A stretch of 64,000 bases of DNA from the NCBI GenBank assembly GCA_945957385.1, contig CAMFKP010000007.1:1-64000 (forward strand), read 5' to 3'. The stretch's first letter is position 1; each line of letters begins with the position of its first letter. A program made the translations under genes and the position numbers. The notes below the pieces were generated by a model. The model had not been told where the DNA came from, searched no databases, and worked only from the letters and a program-made list of their open reading frames with translations. Below are positions 47,026 through 55,418 of the stretch, one piece after another. This DNA is from an uncultured Aeromonadaceae bacterium. GTDB taxonomy: Bacteria > Pseudomonadota > Gammaproteobacteria > Enterobacterales > Aeromonadaceae.

Positions 47026-48570
47026 TTGAAAATGCATAAAAATCGATCAGATATACCGCAACATCGCCACCTGATCACGTTCGGTCTGTTTCTGCTGCCG
47101 TTATTACTGGGGATATTGTTATTACCCAGCCTGACCCACTTCGCAGCAAACCACACCCTCACCGCCAGCATGGCTGCCCTAACCAGTAGCTATGAAACTC
47201 GACGTCAACTGCTTGATGCCAGCATCAAGCAGTTGTTACCTCGCATCCAATACAATTGTGGTGGCGAAGATATGCGTCTCTTGCGCGCACCTGAGCATCA
47301 AAACCTCTATATCCGAGTGATCGGTATCATGGGCAAAGACGGAAGTCGCTGTTCCTCCGTCGGCCAATCACGGTTTCCCCCCCTGCTGAGCCAGCACGCG
47401 CTCGCCGACGGCTTTCACATCACCACAACCGCGGCCCTGTTTGGCAGCCGCCAGGAGCTTGTGGTGTTGCATAATCAGGGCAGCAACATGGTCTATTGGA
47501 TACTCAACAGCGGTTGGATGGAAATGGCGCTGCAGGATACCTGCACCAACTGCCTATACGGTATCAGCCTGCATCAACCCTCCGGGATGATTAATCAATT
47601 TGGCGACCCTCACATTCCTGAAGAAGTGCAGGCGCAGCGCCTTCGTTTTAACGACTTACAGAATCATGTGGTCCAAGAGTTGTGGGCTGGCCGCAAGTTG
47701 ACGAACTACTGGCGGCTCAGATTGCTGTACTGGGGCAGTCCATTGCTCCTGCTCGTCAGCCTAGGTTTGGTTTGGATGTATCAACGGTGGTTACGACAGC
47801 ATCATGCCATGCCACAACGTTTATACCGCGCACTGCAGCGCCAGGAATTCGTGCCGTTTTATCAACCCGTAGTCGATGCCCGAAAGCAGCAGATTGTCGG
47901 CTACGAGGTGCTGATCCGCTGGCATGAACATGGCCGCAACTGGATCTCTCCGGCTGACTTCATTGATTTCGCCGAAAGCAGTCAGTTGATCCTGCCGATG
48001 ACAGAGCAACTGCTGGCTCAGGTGTTGCGCGATTTACCCCGACTTCCGGCCGACACCTGGATCAGTGTCAACATCTCGGCGATCCATGTCGAGGGCCCGG
48101 CGCTGGTGCAACTACTGGAGAAACACCACTGGCCAGCCCCGCACCGCCTCTGCTTTGAATTGACCGAGCGCAAGCCAATCCACCACCTGGATCGAGCGCT
48201 CAGCCAGCTCTCGATCCTGCGTCAGCACGGCTACGCGTTCAAACTGGATGATTTTGGCACCGGTTATAGCGGCTTTGCCTATCTGCAGCGCCTGGGCCTG
48301 CAACAGTTCAAGATTGACAAGATGTTCGTTGATCACCTCGCCCCCCAGGGTGAGCAACCCCTGCTGCACGGTATCGTCTCGTTTGGGCATCAAACGGGGA
48401 TGCAGATGATCGCCGAAGGGGTCGAGACCCAAGAGCAGGTTCGATTACTGGCAGAGTTAGGCGTGGATCTGATCCAGGGTTATGTGTTTGCGCGCCCCAT
48501 GCCGATCGCGCAGGCGGCCGAGTGGCGACTGCCATCCGCCGCCGATGCCAGCAGGTGCGATAAGACCTAA
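47026..48570 (+). CDS. Membrane EAL phosphodiesterase with CSS-motif sensor
   Basis: A 514-residue c-di-GMP phosphodiesterase. Helix 1 (about 17-38), a periplasmic domain with cysteines and the CSS motif (GSRCSS near residue 110), helix 2 (about 235-252), then an EAL domain. Catalytic features are intact: YEVLIRW (E294), NISAIHVEG, FELTERK, LDDFGTGYSGF, KIDKMFV and AEGVETQEQ. In E. coli CSS-EAL proteins the periplasmic disulfide keeps the enzyme in check. The TTG at 47026 with GAGGG 7-8 bases upstream is taken as the start; ATG 47032 is an alternative. It is a single-gene unit. Confidence 0.94.
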   Translation: MKMHKNRSDIPQHRHLITFGLFLLPLLLGILLLPSLTHFAANHTLTASMAALTSSYETRRQLLDASIKQLLPRIQYNCGGEDMRLLRAPEHQNLYIRVIGIMGKDGSRCSSVGQSRFPPLLSQHALADGFHITTTAALFGSRQELVVLHNQGSNMVYWILNSGWMEMALQDTCTNCLYGISLHQPSGMINQFGDPHIPEEVQAQRLRFNDLQNHVVQELWAGRKLTNYWRLRLLYWGSPLLLLVSLGLVWMYQRWLRQHHAMPQRLYRALQRQEFVPFYQPVVDARKQQIVGYEVLIRWHEHGRNWISPADFIDFAESSQLILPMTEQLLAQVLRDLPRLPADTWISVNISAIHVEGPALVQLLEKHHWPAPHRLCFELTERKPIHHLDRALSQLSILRQHGYAFKLDDFGTGYSGFAYLQRLGLQQFKIDKMFVDHLAPQGEQPLLHGIVSFGHQTGMQMIAEGVETQEQVRLLAELGVDLIQGYVFARPMPIAQAAEWRLPSAADASRCDKT

Positions 48571-49559
48571 TCCCCGTCCTTGCTACGCGCCAAGCAATGC
48601 CCGACAACCGGCAGCGGACAACGGGCGAAGCGGCTACGGCAGCTCAGCACGTATCGACAGTGAGTCGCCAACGCTAGCCCCATCCTCAGAGCCCGCGCAC
48701 GCTCCTCAGCCATGCCGGATACATTCAATGGCGCCCCGTCATGGCGCGAACCGCCTCGACTTTCAACGCTGTTATTCGCCCATCCCAATATTTCACGCGT
48801 GTACATCGCTGCGGGTGAAAAATATCCACGACCTACCCGACAACTAATAAAGCACCCGCTAACGAGCACCGTTATCCGTGCCCGCTGATTCTGTTGGGAG
48901 TCGCCTGGAAAATAAAAATGCGACGCCATTCGCTACCGGTCATTCATAACATGACCCCACGGCTAATAACCCGCTACTTACATAAAGTCGTACGCCGTCC
49001 ACATTTTCCGTTAGGACTTTATTTCCTGCGCCCAGCAATTTTGGCCAGGCAATTAATCCACCCCGCTTCACCGCGTTGAATGACCTGGTGCTGGCTTTCC
49101 CCCATTAATATCACGGCCGGCGCAAACGATATGGTGGTCATCCGCGGGCGCACCGTTTTACACACCACCATATTGGCTAACCATAGCCACCCAGGGATTG
49201 AGGCGCGCGGCATCAAATGGCAGCCCGGCAAACGTATAAGCGATTTTCTTTTTGCACTGCCGTGCCGACAAGCGTGGTCACGGCAAAATCAAACAGCCAG
49301 CAGCGAACATGACCGCGGACAAACCGCCACGGCATGAATTAACTAACCACATATAAATCAATCAATTAGAGTCTAGCTGCCACATTTTCACCCTATTTCC
49401 ATCTCGTCATGCTGGGGAATTAAATAAATTGATTTCGCCAATAATTAACGCACTGCAATCGCGTTGAATTCCTCTTTTATTCATTAACTAAAATGCCATG
49501 AACATCACAAAAACATAATTCCAACCAGTGAATAGGCCACTGAATATAATACAGCAATA
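48571..49559. other. Long spacer upstream of the first hns gene
   Basis: About one kilobase without a gene that I can support. The first 750 bases have ordinary GC, the last 230 are strongly AT-rich and lead into the hns promoter. Several open frames of 60-120 codons exist on both strands but lack ribosome sites, codon bias and recognisable products. It may hold a decayed gene, an RNA gene or regulatory DNA bound by H-NS itself. Confidence 0.5.
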
Positions 49560-49588
49560 TTGAATTCTTATTTTAGCAACCCTAGAAT
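49560..49588 (+). promoter_or_regulatory. Promoter of the first hns gene
   Basis: TTGAAT at 49560-49565 and TAGAAT at 49583-49588 are 17 bases apart, a good sigma-70 match in AT-rich DNA. A start near 49595 gives a leader of about 55 bases. The second hns gene has the same -10 hexamer and spacing. Confidence 0.65.
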
Positions 49589-49649
49589 CGAACTGGATAA
49601 CCTGATTCAGGTTGCATCGCCTCATTTTAACTTAATCAAAGGAATAACA

Positions 49650-50051
49650 ATGTCAGATTTTATCAAGGTGCTGTTGAATTTGCGCAGCCTGAAAGCCGCA
49701 GCCCGCGACCTGACGCTGGAACAATTGGAAGAAGGCCTCGCCAAACTCGGCAGCGTGATTGAAGAATTACGCGGTCAAAAAGAACAGGAACAAAAAGCAC
49801 AACAAGAACACGCCGAAAAAATCCGCAAATATATCGACATGATGCAAGCCGATGGTATTGATGTCGGCGAATTACTGGACACTTCGGCTCCCGTTGCCCC
49901 GACTGGCAAGCGGGCACCACGCCCGGCAAAATATCGTTATACCGATGATGAGGGTATCGAGCGCACCTGGACTGGCCAAGGCCGTCAGCCGACGCCCATC
50001 CGTCGCGCCATTGAACAACAAGGTAAATCGCTGAACGATTTCCTGCTTTAA
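49650..50051 (+). CDS. hns: H-NS family nucleoid protein, copy 1
   Basis: A 133-residue H-NS protein. The N-terminal oligomerisation helices (SLKAAARDLTLEQLEEGLAK and a long coiled coil to about residue 70), a short linker (LLDTSAPVAPTGKRAPRPAK) and the C-terminal DNA-binding domain with the core TWTGQGRQPTP are all present. It coats AT-rich DNA and represses horizontally acquired and stress genes. ATG 49650 is set by AAGGA upstream and by comparison with copy 2 at 53697. Codon use is more mixed than in copy 2. A strong terminator follows. Confidence 0.96.
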   Translation: MSDFIKVLLNLRSLKAAARDLTLEQLEEGLAKLGSVIEELRGQKEQEQKAQQEHAEKIRKYIDMMQADGIDVGELLDTSAPVAPTGKRAPRPAKYRYTDDEGIERTWTGQGRQPTPIRRAIEQQGKSLNDFLL

Positions 50052-50061
50052 TCCCGTCCCG

Positions 50062-50093
50062 CCGGTCCCGGTCACGCCGGGACCCGGTTTTTT
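50062..50093 (+). terminator. Terminator of hns copy 1
   Basis: GGTCCCGG and CCGGGACC form an 8-bp GC stem with loop TCACG, followed by CGG and six T bases, 11 bases after the stop. Confidence 0.92.
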
Positions 50094-50181
50094 GCCCGCC
50101 CGCTTTTCCCGTCACCGCAACCTAAAACTGTGAAAGAGGTGTCAATCAGCCATCAGGACATTCGAGCCCGCCAGCAAATCG

Positions 50182-50198
50182 TGATATCCCCAATATCA
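50182..50198 (+). promoter_or_regulatory. Palindrome upstream of the stress-protein gene
   Basis: TGATAT-N5-ATATCA is a perfect 6+6 inverted repeat, 31 bases before the universal stress gene ATG. It may be an operator, but the protein that binds it cannot be told. Confidence 0.45.
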
Positions 50199-50228
50199 GG
50201 ATCAGCAACAGATGACGCAGGGGGATCT

Positions 50229-50669
50229 ATGTATCAACGCATGGTATTAGCCTATGACGGCAGCCGCGATGGCCGGGCCGCATTGCAGCAAGGCGCCGAA
50301 TTGGCCTCCCGTTGCCAAGCCCGCGTCTATCTGGTTGCCGTCATCGCCAACGCAGCCGATCTGCTGTTGGCCGAATCGGTTTACCCTTCCGGTGAGCTGA
50401 TCGCCCAGCAATTGCAGGAGGTCGAACTAACGCTGAGCGAAGGCAAACGTTGCCTGCTCGAGCGGGGGCTGGAGGTCGAAACCCGGTTGTGTCGTGGTCA
50501 GGCGGTCGAGGAGATCGCCGCCGTGGCGCGCGACATCAACGCCGATCTGATCGTCGTCGGCCACCGTGAGCAAAGTACGCTGGCCCGCTGGTGGCGCGGC
50601 TCAGTGGGACAATCGCTGCTCGCCCAAACCCCCTGCAGCGTGCTGGTCTGCGTCATGGATCACGCCTGA
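50229..50669 (+). CDS. UspA-family universal stress protein
   Basis: A 146-residue Usp protein. It opens with MVLAYDGSRDGRAALQQGAELA and ends with DLIVVGHREQS then GSVGQSLLAQTPCSVLVC, containing the ATP-binding GxxG/S pattern, so it may bind nucleotide like MJ0577-type members. Such proteins help survival in stasis and oxidative stress. ATG 50229 is set by AGGGGG; a longer GTG frame from 50130 is rejected. It is separated from the next gene by about 150 bases and lies between the two hns genes. Confidence 0.93.
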   Translation: MYQRMVLAYDGSRDGRAALQQGAELASRCQARVYLVAVIANAADLLLAESVYPSGELIAQQLQEVELTLSEGKRCLLERGLEVETRLCRGQAVEEIAAVARDINADLIVVGHREQSTLARWWRGSVGQSLLAQTPCSVLVCVMDHA

Positions 50670-50818
50670 TGCCCTGTCATCCACGCGGCCGAGTGCGACC
50701 GCGGCTAAATAACCGGACGGTGCGTTTCCAACGGCCAGGGTAACGCGCATAATCAAAACGCTGGCGCCCGAGGCGCCATGGTTTTCTGTCACTACCAGAT
50801 GATCACAAGGGGAATGCA

Positions 50819-51373
50819 ATGAGCAAGATCGCAGTTGTCTATTACTCCGGCTATGGCCATACCCACTACATTGCCGAACAGGTCGCCGCCAGCGCCAAGG
50901 CCACCCTGGTGGCGATCGATAACCAGGGCGACGTCAGCGAAGCCGGCTGGCAGACGCTCAATGACGCCGATGCCATCATATTCGGCGCACCGACCTACAT
51001 GGGCTCGGTGCCCTGGCAGTTCAAGAAGTTTGCCGATGCCACCTCGAAGATCTGGTTCACCCAGGGTTGGAAAGACAAGGTGTTTGGCGGCTTCGTCAAC
51101 AGCGCCAGCCTCAACGGCGACAAACAAGTCACCATGATCTATCTGCAGACACTGGCGTCACAGCATGGCGGCATCTGGGTTAGCCTGGGCTTACCGCCAG
51201 CCAACACCCTGGCCGCCTCGCGCAGCGATATCAATAACCTCGGTGGGTCAGTGGGGGCATTGATCCAGTCACCGTCAGATGCCGGCGCCGATGCAATCCC
51301 CAGCGGGGATGTCGAAACGGCACGGTTGTATGGTGCACGCGTGGCGGCCATCGCCCAGCGCCTTGCGGGTTAA
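50819..51373 (+). CDS. Flavodoxin-fold NAD(P)H-dependent oxidoreductase
   Basis: A 184-residue flavodoxin-like protein with the WrbA-type start VVYYSGYGHTHYIAEQVA (phosphate loop for FMN) and the middle segment IIFGAPTYMGSVPWQFKKFAD. The family comprises quinone reductases and FMN reductases that use two-electron transfer and protect against redox cycling. WrbA proper is slightly longer and begins similarly, so the exact enzyme is open. AAGGGG lies before the ATG. A hairpin follows immediately and is shared with the convergent gene. Confidence 0.9.
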   Translation: MSKIAVVYYSGYGHTHYIAEQVAASAKATLVAIDNQGDVSEAGWQTLNDADAIIFGAPTYMGSVPWQFKKFADATSKIWFTQGWKDKVFGGFVNSASLNGDKQVTMIYLQTLASQHGGIWVSLGLPPANTLAASRSDINNLGGSVGALIQSPSDAGADAIPSGDVETARLYGARVAAIAQRLAG

Positions 51374-51390
51374 GCGTTAAGCGCTGCCTC

Positions 51391-51418
51391 ACACGGGCCC
51401 ATTTGCGGCCCGTGTTTA
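51391..51418. terminator. Hairpin between the flavodoxin gene and the DUF3465-like gene
   Basis: ACACGGGCC and GGCCCGTGT form a 9-bp stem with loop CATTTGC, followed by TTATT. It lies between two convergent genes and slightly overlaps the stop of the second. Confidence 0.85.
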
Positions 51419-51883
51419 TTGCACGGCCGCAGCAGGATAACGTCGGCCATGAAATTCGAGCCAGCCTGGCGCCGACACCGATGTCGCACAGTACAGTACC
51501 CCACCCAGCGCATCCCAGTCATACCGACCACTGACCGTCACCTGACTACCATACTCCAGCCCTTCAACGCGGCTGGCATTGCCCCCACCATATTGCACCG
51601 GCAATGTCAGACCGCTGCCGATCTCCAGCATGAAGCGCTGCGGCTCACCGCTGGCGCGCGGTCCCTCATCGGTCAGCAGCTTGACAACGCGCCCAGTCAC
51701 CGTCACGGCAACGGCGGATTGACGCTGTAATATCGCCTCGCTAAGGCGACTCTCATCGCGCTTCGAAGCCTGGCGCCAAGGCTGCTGGGCTGACCATGTT
51801 TGCATCTGCTGCCGGAGCAGGTGGCCGCCTGCAATCAATACCAGCAACATCACCACCGATGCCAGCGCATATTTCCATTTCAT
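51416..51883 (-). CDS. Exported DUF3465-like protein
   Basis: A 155-residue protein with a hydrophobic N-terminal segment (KYALASVVMLLVLIAGGHLL) and a beta-rich domain: VTVTGRVVKLLTDEG, RFMLEIGSGLTLPVQ, YGSQVTVSGRYDWDALGGVLYCAT and APGWLEFHGRRY. This resembles DUF3465 (OB-like) proteins, though several positions differ, so the match is moderate. Role unknown; possibly nucleic-acid- or ligand-binding in the periplasm. ATG 51883 has AGGAG about 9 bases upstream. It is divergent from the AraC-type regulator, with a palindrome between. Confidence 0.68.
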   Translation of the reverse strand: MKWKYALASVVMLLVLIAGGHLLRQQMQTWSAQQPWRQASKRDESRLSEAILQRQSAVAVTVTGRVVKLLTDEGPRASGEPQRFMLEIGSGLTLPVQYGGGNASRVEGLEYGSQVTVSGRYDWDALGGVLYCATSVSAPGWLEFHGRRYPAAAVQ

Positions 51884-52237
51884 CACGCATTTCTCCTTTG
51901 CTGCGCGCGATATTAACATCGAATAACGATTATTCATCTGCCCGCCTCAACCTGGGCTGGGTTTTATTCATCGTTATCCCGATCCTCGGCCACCGCCTTG
52001 CCCATAAAACAATTGCGCATGCCGTGGCGCAGCAATATTTCGGCGCAGCAAGTCCGGCGGACAACTATTTCACGCTATGGCAGAACAACGCGCAGACCGC
52101 GCAGTGGTACTCGCTATGCGGCTATTTCTTTGCGAGCATCACAGACCCCATCCCAGTGCCTGTCAGCCGGCTGAAACAGCCTACTGTCACTGAATAACGC
52201 GCAACAATTGTATTCAAATGGAATATGTAGTGACGCT

Positions 52238-52257
52238 GCGGCAGATTAATCTGTCGC
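52238..52257. promoter_or_regulatory. Candidate operator between the DUF3465-like and AraC-type genes
   Basis: A 20-base near-perfect palindrome with core CAGATTAATCTG and matching GCG/CGC arms outside one mismatch. It lies between two divergent genes, about 140 bases before the regulator ATG. AraC proteins more often bind direct repeats, so another regulator is possible. Confidence 0.5.
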
Positions 52258-52398
52258 AACATCCCGCAGCCAGCTATCCAGCAGAAGAAATACTCCGTTA
52301 CTCGCAACCCATTACCAATGTGTGTCTCTGCTTACACTGGCACAGCAGACAATATACGGCGACAATAGGCATATTCACTTCCCATATCAGAGCCCGCC

Positions 52399-53361
52399 AT
52401 GCTATGCCCCAAGGTCTGTATATTGGTATATCCGGGTATTCGGCCATTTCATTTTTCAATTCCGTATACCTTATTTGGAATGGTGCTGGATGGTGTACCG
52501 CTGTTTGAAGTGCAGCTAATTTCCTGTGATGGTCAACCGGTGCAAAGCGATCCATGGCTGACACTGCAGGTCGCAGGCGGACTGGAGTGCCTGACACACT
52601 GCGACATGGTGATCATCCCCGGCTGGGAGGCACGACATGCCCCCCTCACCCCGACCCTAAGTCATGCCCTGCAACAAGCCCATGCCAACGGCTGTCAGCT
52701 GGTCGGCCTGTGTTACGGAGCCTATGCCCTGGCGGCCAGCGGCCTGCTCAATGGCCGCCGCGCCGCCACGCACTGGTTAGCGGAAGCCGATTTTTCGGCC
52801 CGTTACCCTGCGGTGAATCTGGATTGCAACGCATTGTATATCGAGCAGGATAACATCATGACATCGGCCGGCACCGCCGCCGCCCTCGATTGTTGCCTGG
52901 CGCTAGTGCGCCAGCATCATGGGGCCCGTATCGCCAACCAGGTCGCCAGGGTGCTGGTGATCCCGCCCCATCGCGAAGGAGGACAGGCGCAATTTATTAG
53001 CCAACCGGTCGCAATATCGACCCAGGACAGTCGCATAAATTTACTGCTGGATTATTTAAACCAACACCTGCACCGCTCCCATTGTATTGATGAATTAGCA
53101 GCCCGAAGTGCGATGAGCCGGCGAACGTTTACGCGCCATTTTGCTAAAGCCACCGGAATGAGTGTGCACGAATGGTTACTGCAACAACGATTACAAAAAT
53201 GCCGTGATTTACTCGAAAGCAGTCAACTGGGAATCGAACAGATCGCCAATCACACCGGTTTTAAAACGGCGACGGCATTACGCCAGCATTTTCGCCAAAA
53301 ATATCAGGTTTCACCCAGCGTTTGGCGCAAGACGTTTGGCCTGATGGAGCGACAGAAATAA
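52399..53361 (+). CDS. GlxA/FtrA-type transcriptional activator (DJ-1 and AraC domains)
   Basis: A 320-residue regulator. The N-terminal DJ-1/PfpI-like domain has CDMVIIPGWEARHA and QLVGLCYGAYALAASGLLNGRRAATHW, with the cysteine of the nucleophile elbow. The C-terminal AraC domain (about 215-315) has CIDELAARSAMSRRTFTRHF and IEQIANHTGFKTATALRQHFR. Relatives such as GlxA and ArgR of Pseudomonas control amino acid and amine use; the effector here is unknown. The ribosome site is weak and the start is by family length. The gene probably acts on a distant or adjacent target. Confidence 0.93.
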   Translation: MLCPKVCILVYPGIRPFHFSIPYTLFGMVLDGVPLFEVQLISCDGQPVQSDPWLTLQVAGGLECLTHCDMVIIPGWEARHAPLTPTLSHALQQAHANGCQLVGLCYGAYALAASGLLNGRRAATHWLAEADFSARYPAVNLDCNALYIEQDNIMTSAGTAAALDCCLALVRQHHGARIANQVARVLVIPPHREGGQAQFISQPVAISTQDSRINLLLDYLNQHLHRSHCIDELAARSAMSRRTFTRHFAKATGMSVHEWLLQQRLQKCRDLLESSQLGIEQIANHTGFKTATALRQHFRQKYQVSPSVWRKTFGLMERQK

Positions 53362-53591
53362 GCCTGCAGCGCTTCGGCATTACGAATATTTAATCCACAG
53401 CTCTCCATCGCCATCCGTTTCCAAACCACAACAGGGAATGCCAATCACTGGCGCAGTGCATCACAAATACCCACTCCTTACTGGACACATTAAAATGTGG
53501 ATAACAGTGACGAAAACAAAAACAATTTGTGGAAAAGGTTCAAATGTGTCATTTAAAAATAAATATTCAGTAAATTGGATTACCTGGAATA
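53362..53591. other. AT-rich spacer before the second hns gene
   Basis: About 230 bases, AT-rich with runs of A and T, typical of curved DNA. It may allow self-binding by H-NS. No gene seen. Confidence 0.5.
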
Positions 53592-53620
53592 TTGCGTTAT
53601 GTCGACAATGAACCTAGAAT
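53592..53620 (+). promoter_or_regulatory. Promoter of the second hns gene
   Basis: TTGCGT at 53592-53597 and TAGAAT at 53615-53620 are 17 bases apart. A start near 53627 gives a leader of about 70 bases that contains two TCCGG copies. Confidence 0.6.
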
Positions 53621-53696
53621 CCGCATTGTTAACAATATCCTCTCCGGTTTCAAAATATCCGGTAAGTCTTCATTAAAAGAGAATTAAGGAAAGACC

Positions 53697-54104
53697 ATGT
53701 CTGATTTCATCAAAGTTCTGCTGAACTACCGCAGCCTGCGCGCCGTCGCCCGTGATCTGACTCTGGAACAGCTGGAAGAGGGTCTGGCCAAGCTGACCTC
53801 TGTCATCGACGAGCTGCGTAGCCAGAAAGAACAAGAGCAAAAGACGCGTGAAGCCCATGCCGAGAAGGTGCGTCAATACATCGAAATGATGAAGGCCGAT
53901 GGTATTGATGTGACCGACCTGGTTGGCACCGGTGAAGTTCCGGTTGCTGCCACGACCAGCAAGCGTGCTCCGCGTCCGGCCAAGTACCGCTACACCGACG
54001 AAAACGGTGAAGAGCGTACCTGGACTGGCCAAGGCCGTCAGCCGACCCCGATCCGTCGTGCTATCGAAGAACAAGGCAAGAAGCTGGAAGATTTCCTGAT
54101 CTAA
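53697..54104 (+). CDS. hns: H-NS family nucleoid protein, copy 2
   Basis: A 135-residue H-NS, closely related to copy 1 along its whole length, with differences mainly in the coiled coil and linker (LVGTGEVPVAATTSKRAPRP). The DNA-binding core TWTGQGRQPTPIRRAI is identical. Codons are strongly biased to CTG, CGT and GGT, as in highly expressed genes, so this is likely the main H-NS. GGAAAG precedes the ATG at usual spacing, and a strong terminator follows. Confidence 0.97.
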   Translation: MSDFIKVLLNYRSLRAVARDLTLEQLEEGLAKLTSVIDELRSQKEQEQKTREAHAEKVRQYIEMMKADGIDVTDLVGTGEVPVAATTSKRAPRPAKYRYTDENGEERTWTGQGRQPTPIRRAIEEQGKKLEDFLI

Positions 54105-54125
54105 TTCCGGCTGACTGGTCGTTCT

Positions 54126-54161
54126 AATCCCGAAACAGTGCCGCTGTTTCGGGATTTTTTA
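54126..54161 (+). terminator. Terminator of hns copy 2
   Basis: ATCCCGAAACAG and CTGTTTCGGGAT form a 12-bp perfect stem with loop TGCCG, followed by six T bases, 22 bases after the stop. Confidence 0.95.
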
Positions 54162-54240
54162 TGCCCGCGCCCCGCTGCGGGAGCACGCACCGGAACAAAC
54201 CCGGACACTGCCGGGACTAGACGCCTTGGGTATGTTAGAC

Positions 54241-54289
54241 GCGGTTAGCGGTTAGCGGTTAGCGGTTAGCGGTTAGCGGTTAGCGGTTA
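54241..54289. repeat. Seven copies of the heptamer GCGGTTA
   Basis: Seven perfect head-to-tail copies of a 7-base unit, then a decayed copy (GCAGCGA). It lies between the hns terminator and the tRNA-Leu gene, in a stretch with no gene. The unit length is not a multiple of three and no reading frame crosses it convincingly. Copy number may vary by slippage. Confidence 0.97.
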
Positions 54290-54441
54290 GCAGCGAGTAG
54301 CAGGAAGTAGTCATCCGCTGCTACAGGATATCGACAGGACAGGAAAACGGCAGAGAGAAAACAGCAGGGTAAACCACGATACACATCGGCATTACAGCGC
54401 TTTAACTGCTTGAGTCTTAAGAGGTTTTTTAGGTTATGTAA

Positions 54442-54528
54442 TGGTGCCCGAGGCCGGAATCGAACCGGCACGCCGTTGCCAGCGAGGGATTTTAAATCCC
54501 TTGTGTCTACCGATTTCACCACTCGGGC
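54442..54528 (-). tRNA. tRNA-Leu (TAA)
   Basis: An 87-base cloverleaf with a long variable arm. Acceptor arms GCCCGAG/CTCGGGC pair, the anticodon loop is TTTAAAA (TAA, reading UUA and UUG), the T arm has GGTTCGATTCC, and CCA is encoded. It is the last of three tRNAs read leftward. Confidence 0.97.
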
Positions 54529-54549
54529 TGAGCAGTATTACTTGAAAGA

Positions 54550-54623
54550 TGGAGGCGCGTTCCGGAGTCGAACCGGACTAGACGGATTTGCAATCCGCTA
54601 CATAACCGCTTTGTTAACGCGCC
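54550..54623 (-). tRNA. tRNA-Cys (GCA)
   Basis: A 74-base cloverleaf with acceptor arms GGCGCGT/ACGCGCC, anticodon loop TTGCAAA (GCA) and encoded CCA. It lies between tRNA-Gly and tRNA-Leu, as in E. coli glyW-cysT-leuZ. Confidence 0.97.
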
Positions 54624-54628
54624 ATATT

Positions 54629-54704
<76 letters not shown>

Positions 54705-54813
54705 TTTACGACCACACCGGCGTAGCGCCGATGTGTGGTGCATTCTAGCGATCCGTGGTCTTGAGTCAACCCTGAATCGCCATCTTATTGTTTGTTCGCT
54801 GCTTTTTTCGGCA

Positions 54814-55371
54814 TCAACCATGACTGCGGCGGGCAGTCAGGTCACCCCAGGCGGCTCGCAGGTATTGCAACATGGAGGAAAAAGTCAGCACCACGGCCAC
54901 ATACAACAGCACATACGCTGCCCACACCATCCAGATATTGGCCTCCCAGATCAAGCCGGTAAGCGCCACCATCTGGATCGTCGTCTTCCATTTCCCCATC
55001 CAGCCGACTGCCACGCTGGCCCGTTTGCCAAGCTCAGCCATCCACTCTCGCAGGGCCGAGATCAAAATTTCACGGCCAATCATCGTCAATGCCGGAATGG
55101 TCACCAGCACTGTGTTGTAATGCTCGACGATCAGCACCAGCGCCGTGGAGACCATGATCTTGTCGGCTACGGGGTCTAAAAATGCGCCAAACGGTGTACT
55201 TTGATTCAGGCGGCGCGCCAAATAACCGTCAAACCAATCGGTAATGGCCGCCAGGACAAACATCCCCGCCGCCCAGAGATTTGACCATTCATACGGCAGA
55301 TAGAATAAGATGACAAAAACCGGAATCAGAAAAATTCGGAAGAGTGTCAGGATATTGGGAATATTCAACAT
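54814..55371 (-). CDS. pgsA: Phosphatidylglycerophosphate synthase
   Basis: A 185-residue inner-membrane enzyme that makes phosphatidylglycerophosphate from CDP-diacylglycerol and glycerol-3-phosphate. It starts [16 protein letters not shown] and carries the CDP-alcohol signature [23 protein letters not shown], with its metal-binding aspartates. About four to five further helices follow. ATG 55371 matches the family length; the longer in-frame start at 55389 adds six residues. It is downstream of uvrC and upstream of the tRNAs, as in E. coli. Confidence 0.95.
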   Translation of the reverse strand: MLNIPNILTLFRIFLIPVFVILFYLPYEWSNLWAAGMFVLAAITDWFDGYLARRLNQSTPFGAFLDPVADKIMVSTALVLIVEHYNTVLVTIPALTMIGREILISALREWMAELGKRASVAVGWMGKWKTTIQMVALTGLIWEANIWMVWAAYVLLYVAVVLTFSSMLQYLRAAWGDLTARRSHG

Positions 55372-55418
55372 GGGGACCGGCCGCTGCAAAAAGGCAGGCT
55401 CATGTTGCCCGAATCACG

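Noticed and set aside
48567-48929. A 120-codon leftward frame after the EAL gene
   Set aside because: Low-complexity composition, no ribosome site, no recognisable domain, and it overlaps the end of the EAL gene.
50130-50228. Longer GTG start for the universal stress protein
   Set aside because: It would add 33 residues not seen in the family, while AGGGGG stands right before ATG 50229.
51796-52197. A 133-codon rightward frame with a hydrophobic segment
   Set aside because: Its first part is antisense to the DUF3465-like gene and there is no ribosome site; a short membrane protein from the second half cannot be excluded but is not supported.
54241-54289. CRISPR array
   Set aside because: The units are 7 bases with no spacers, and no cas gene is near.
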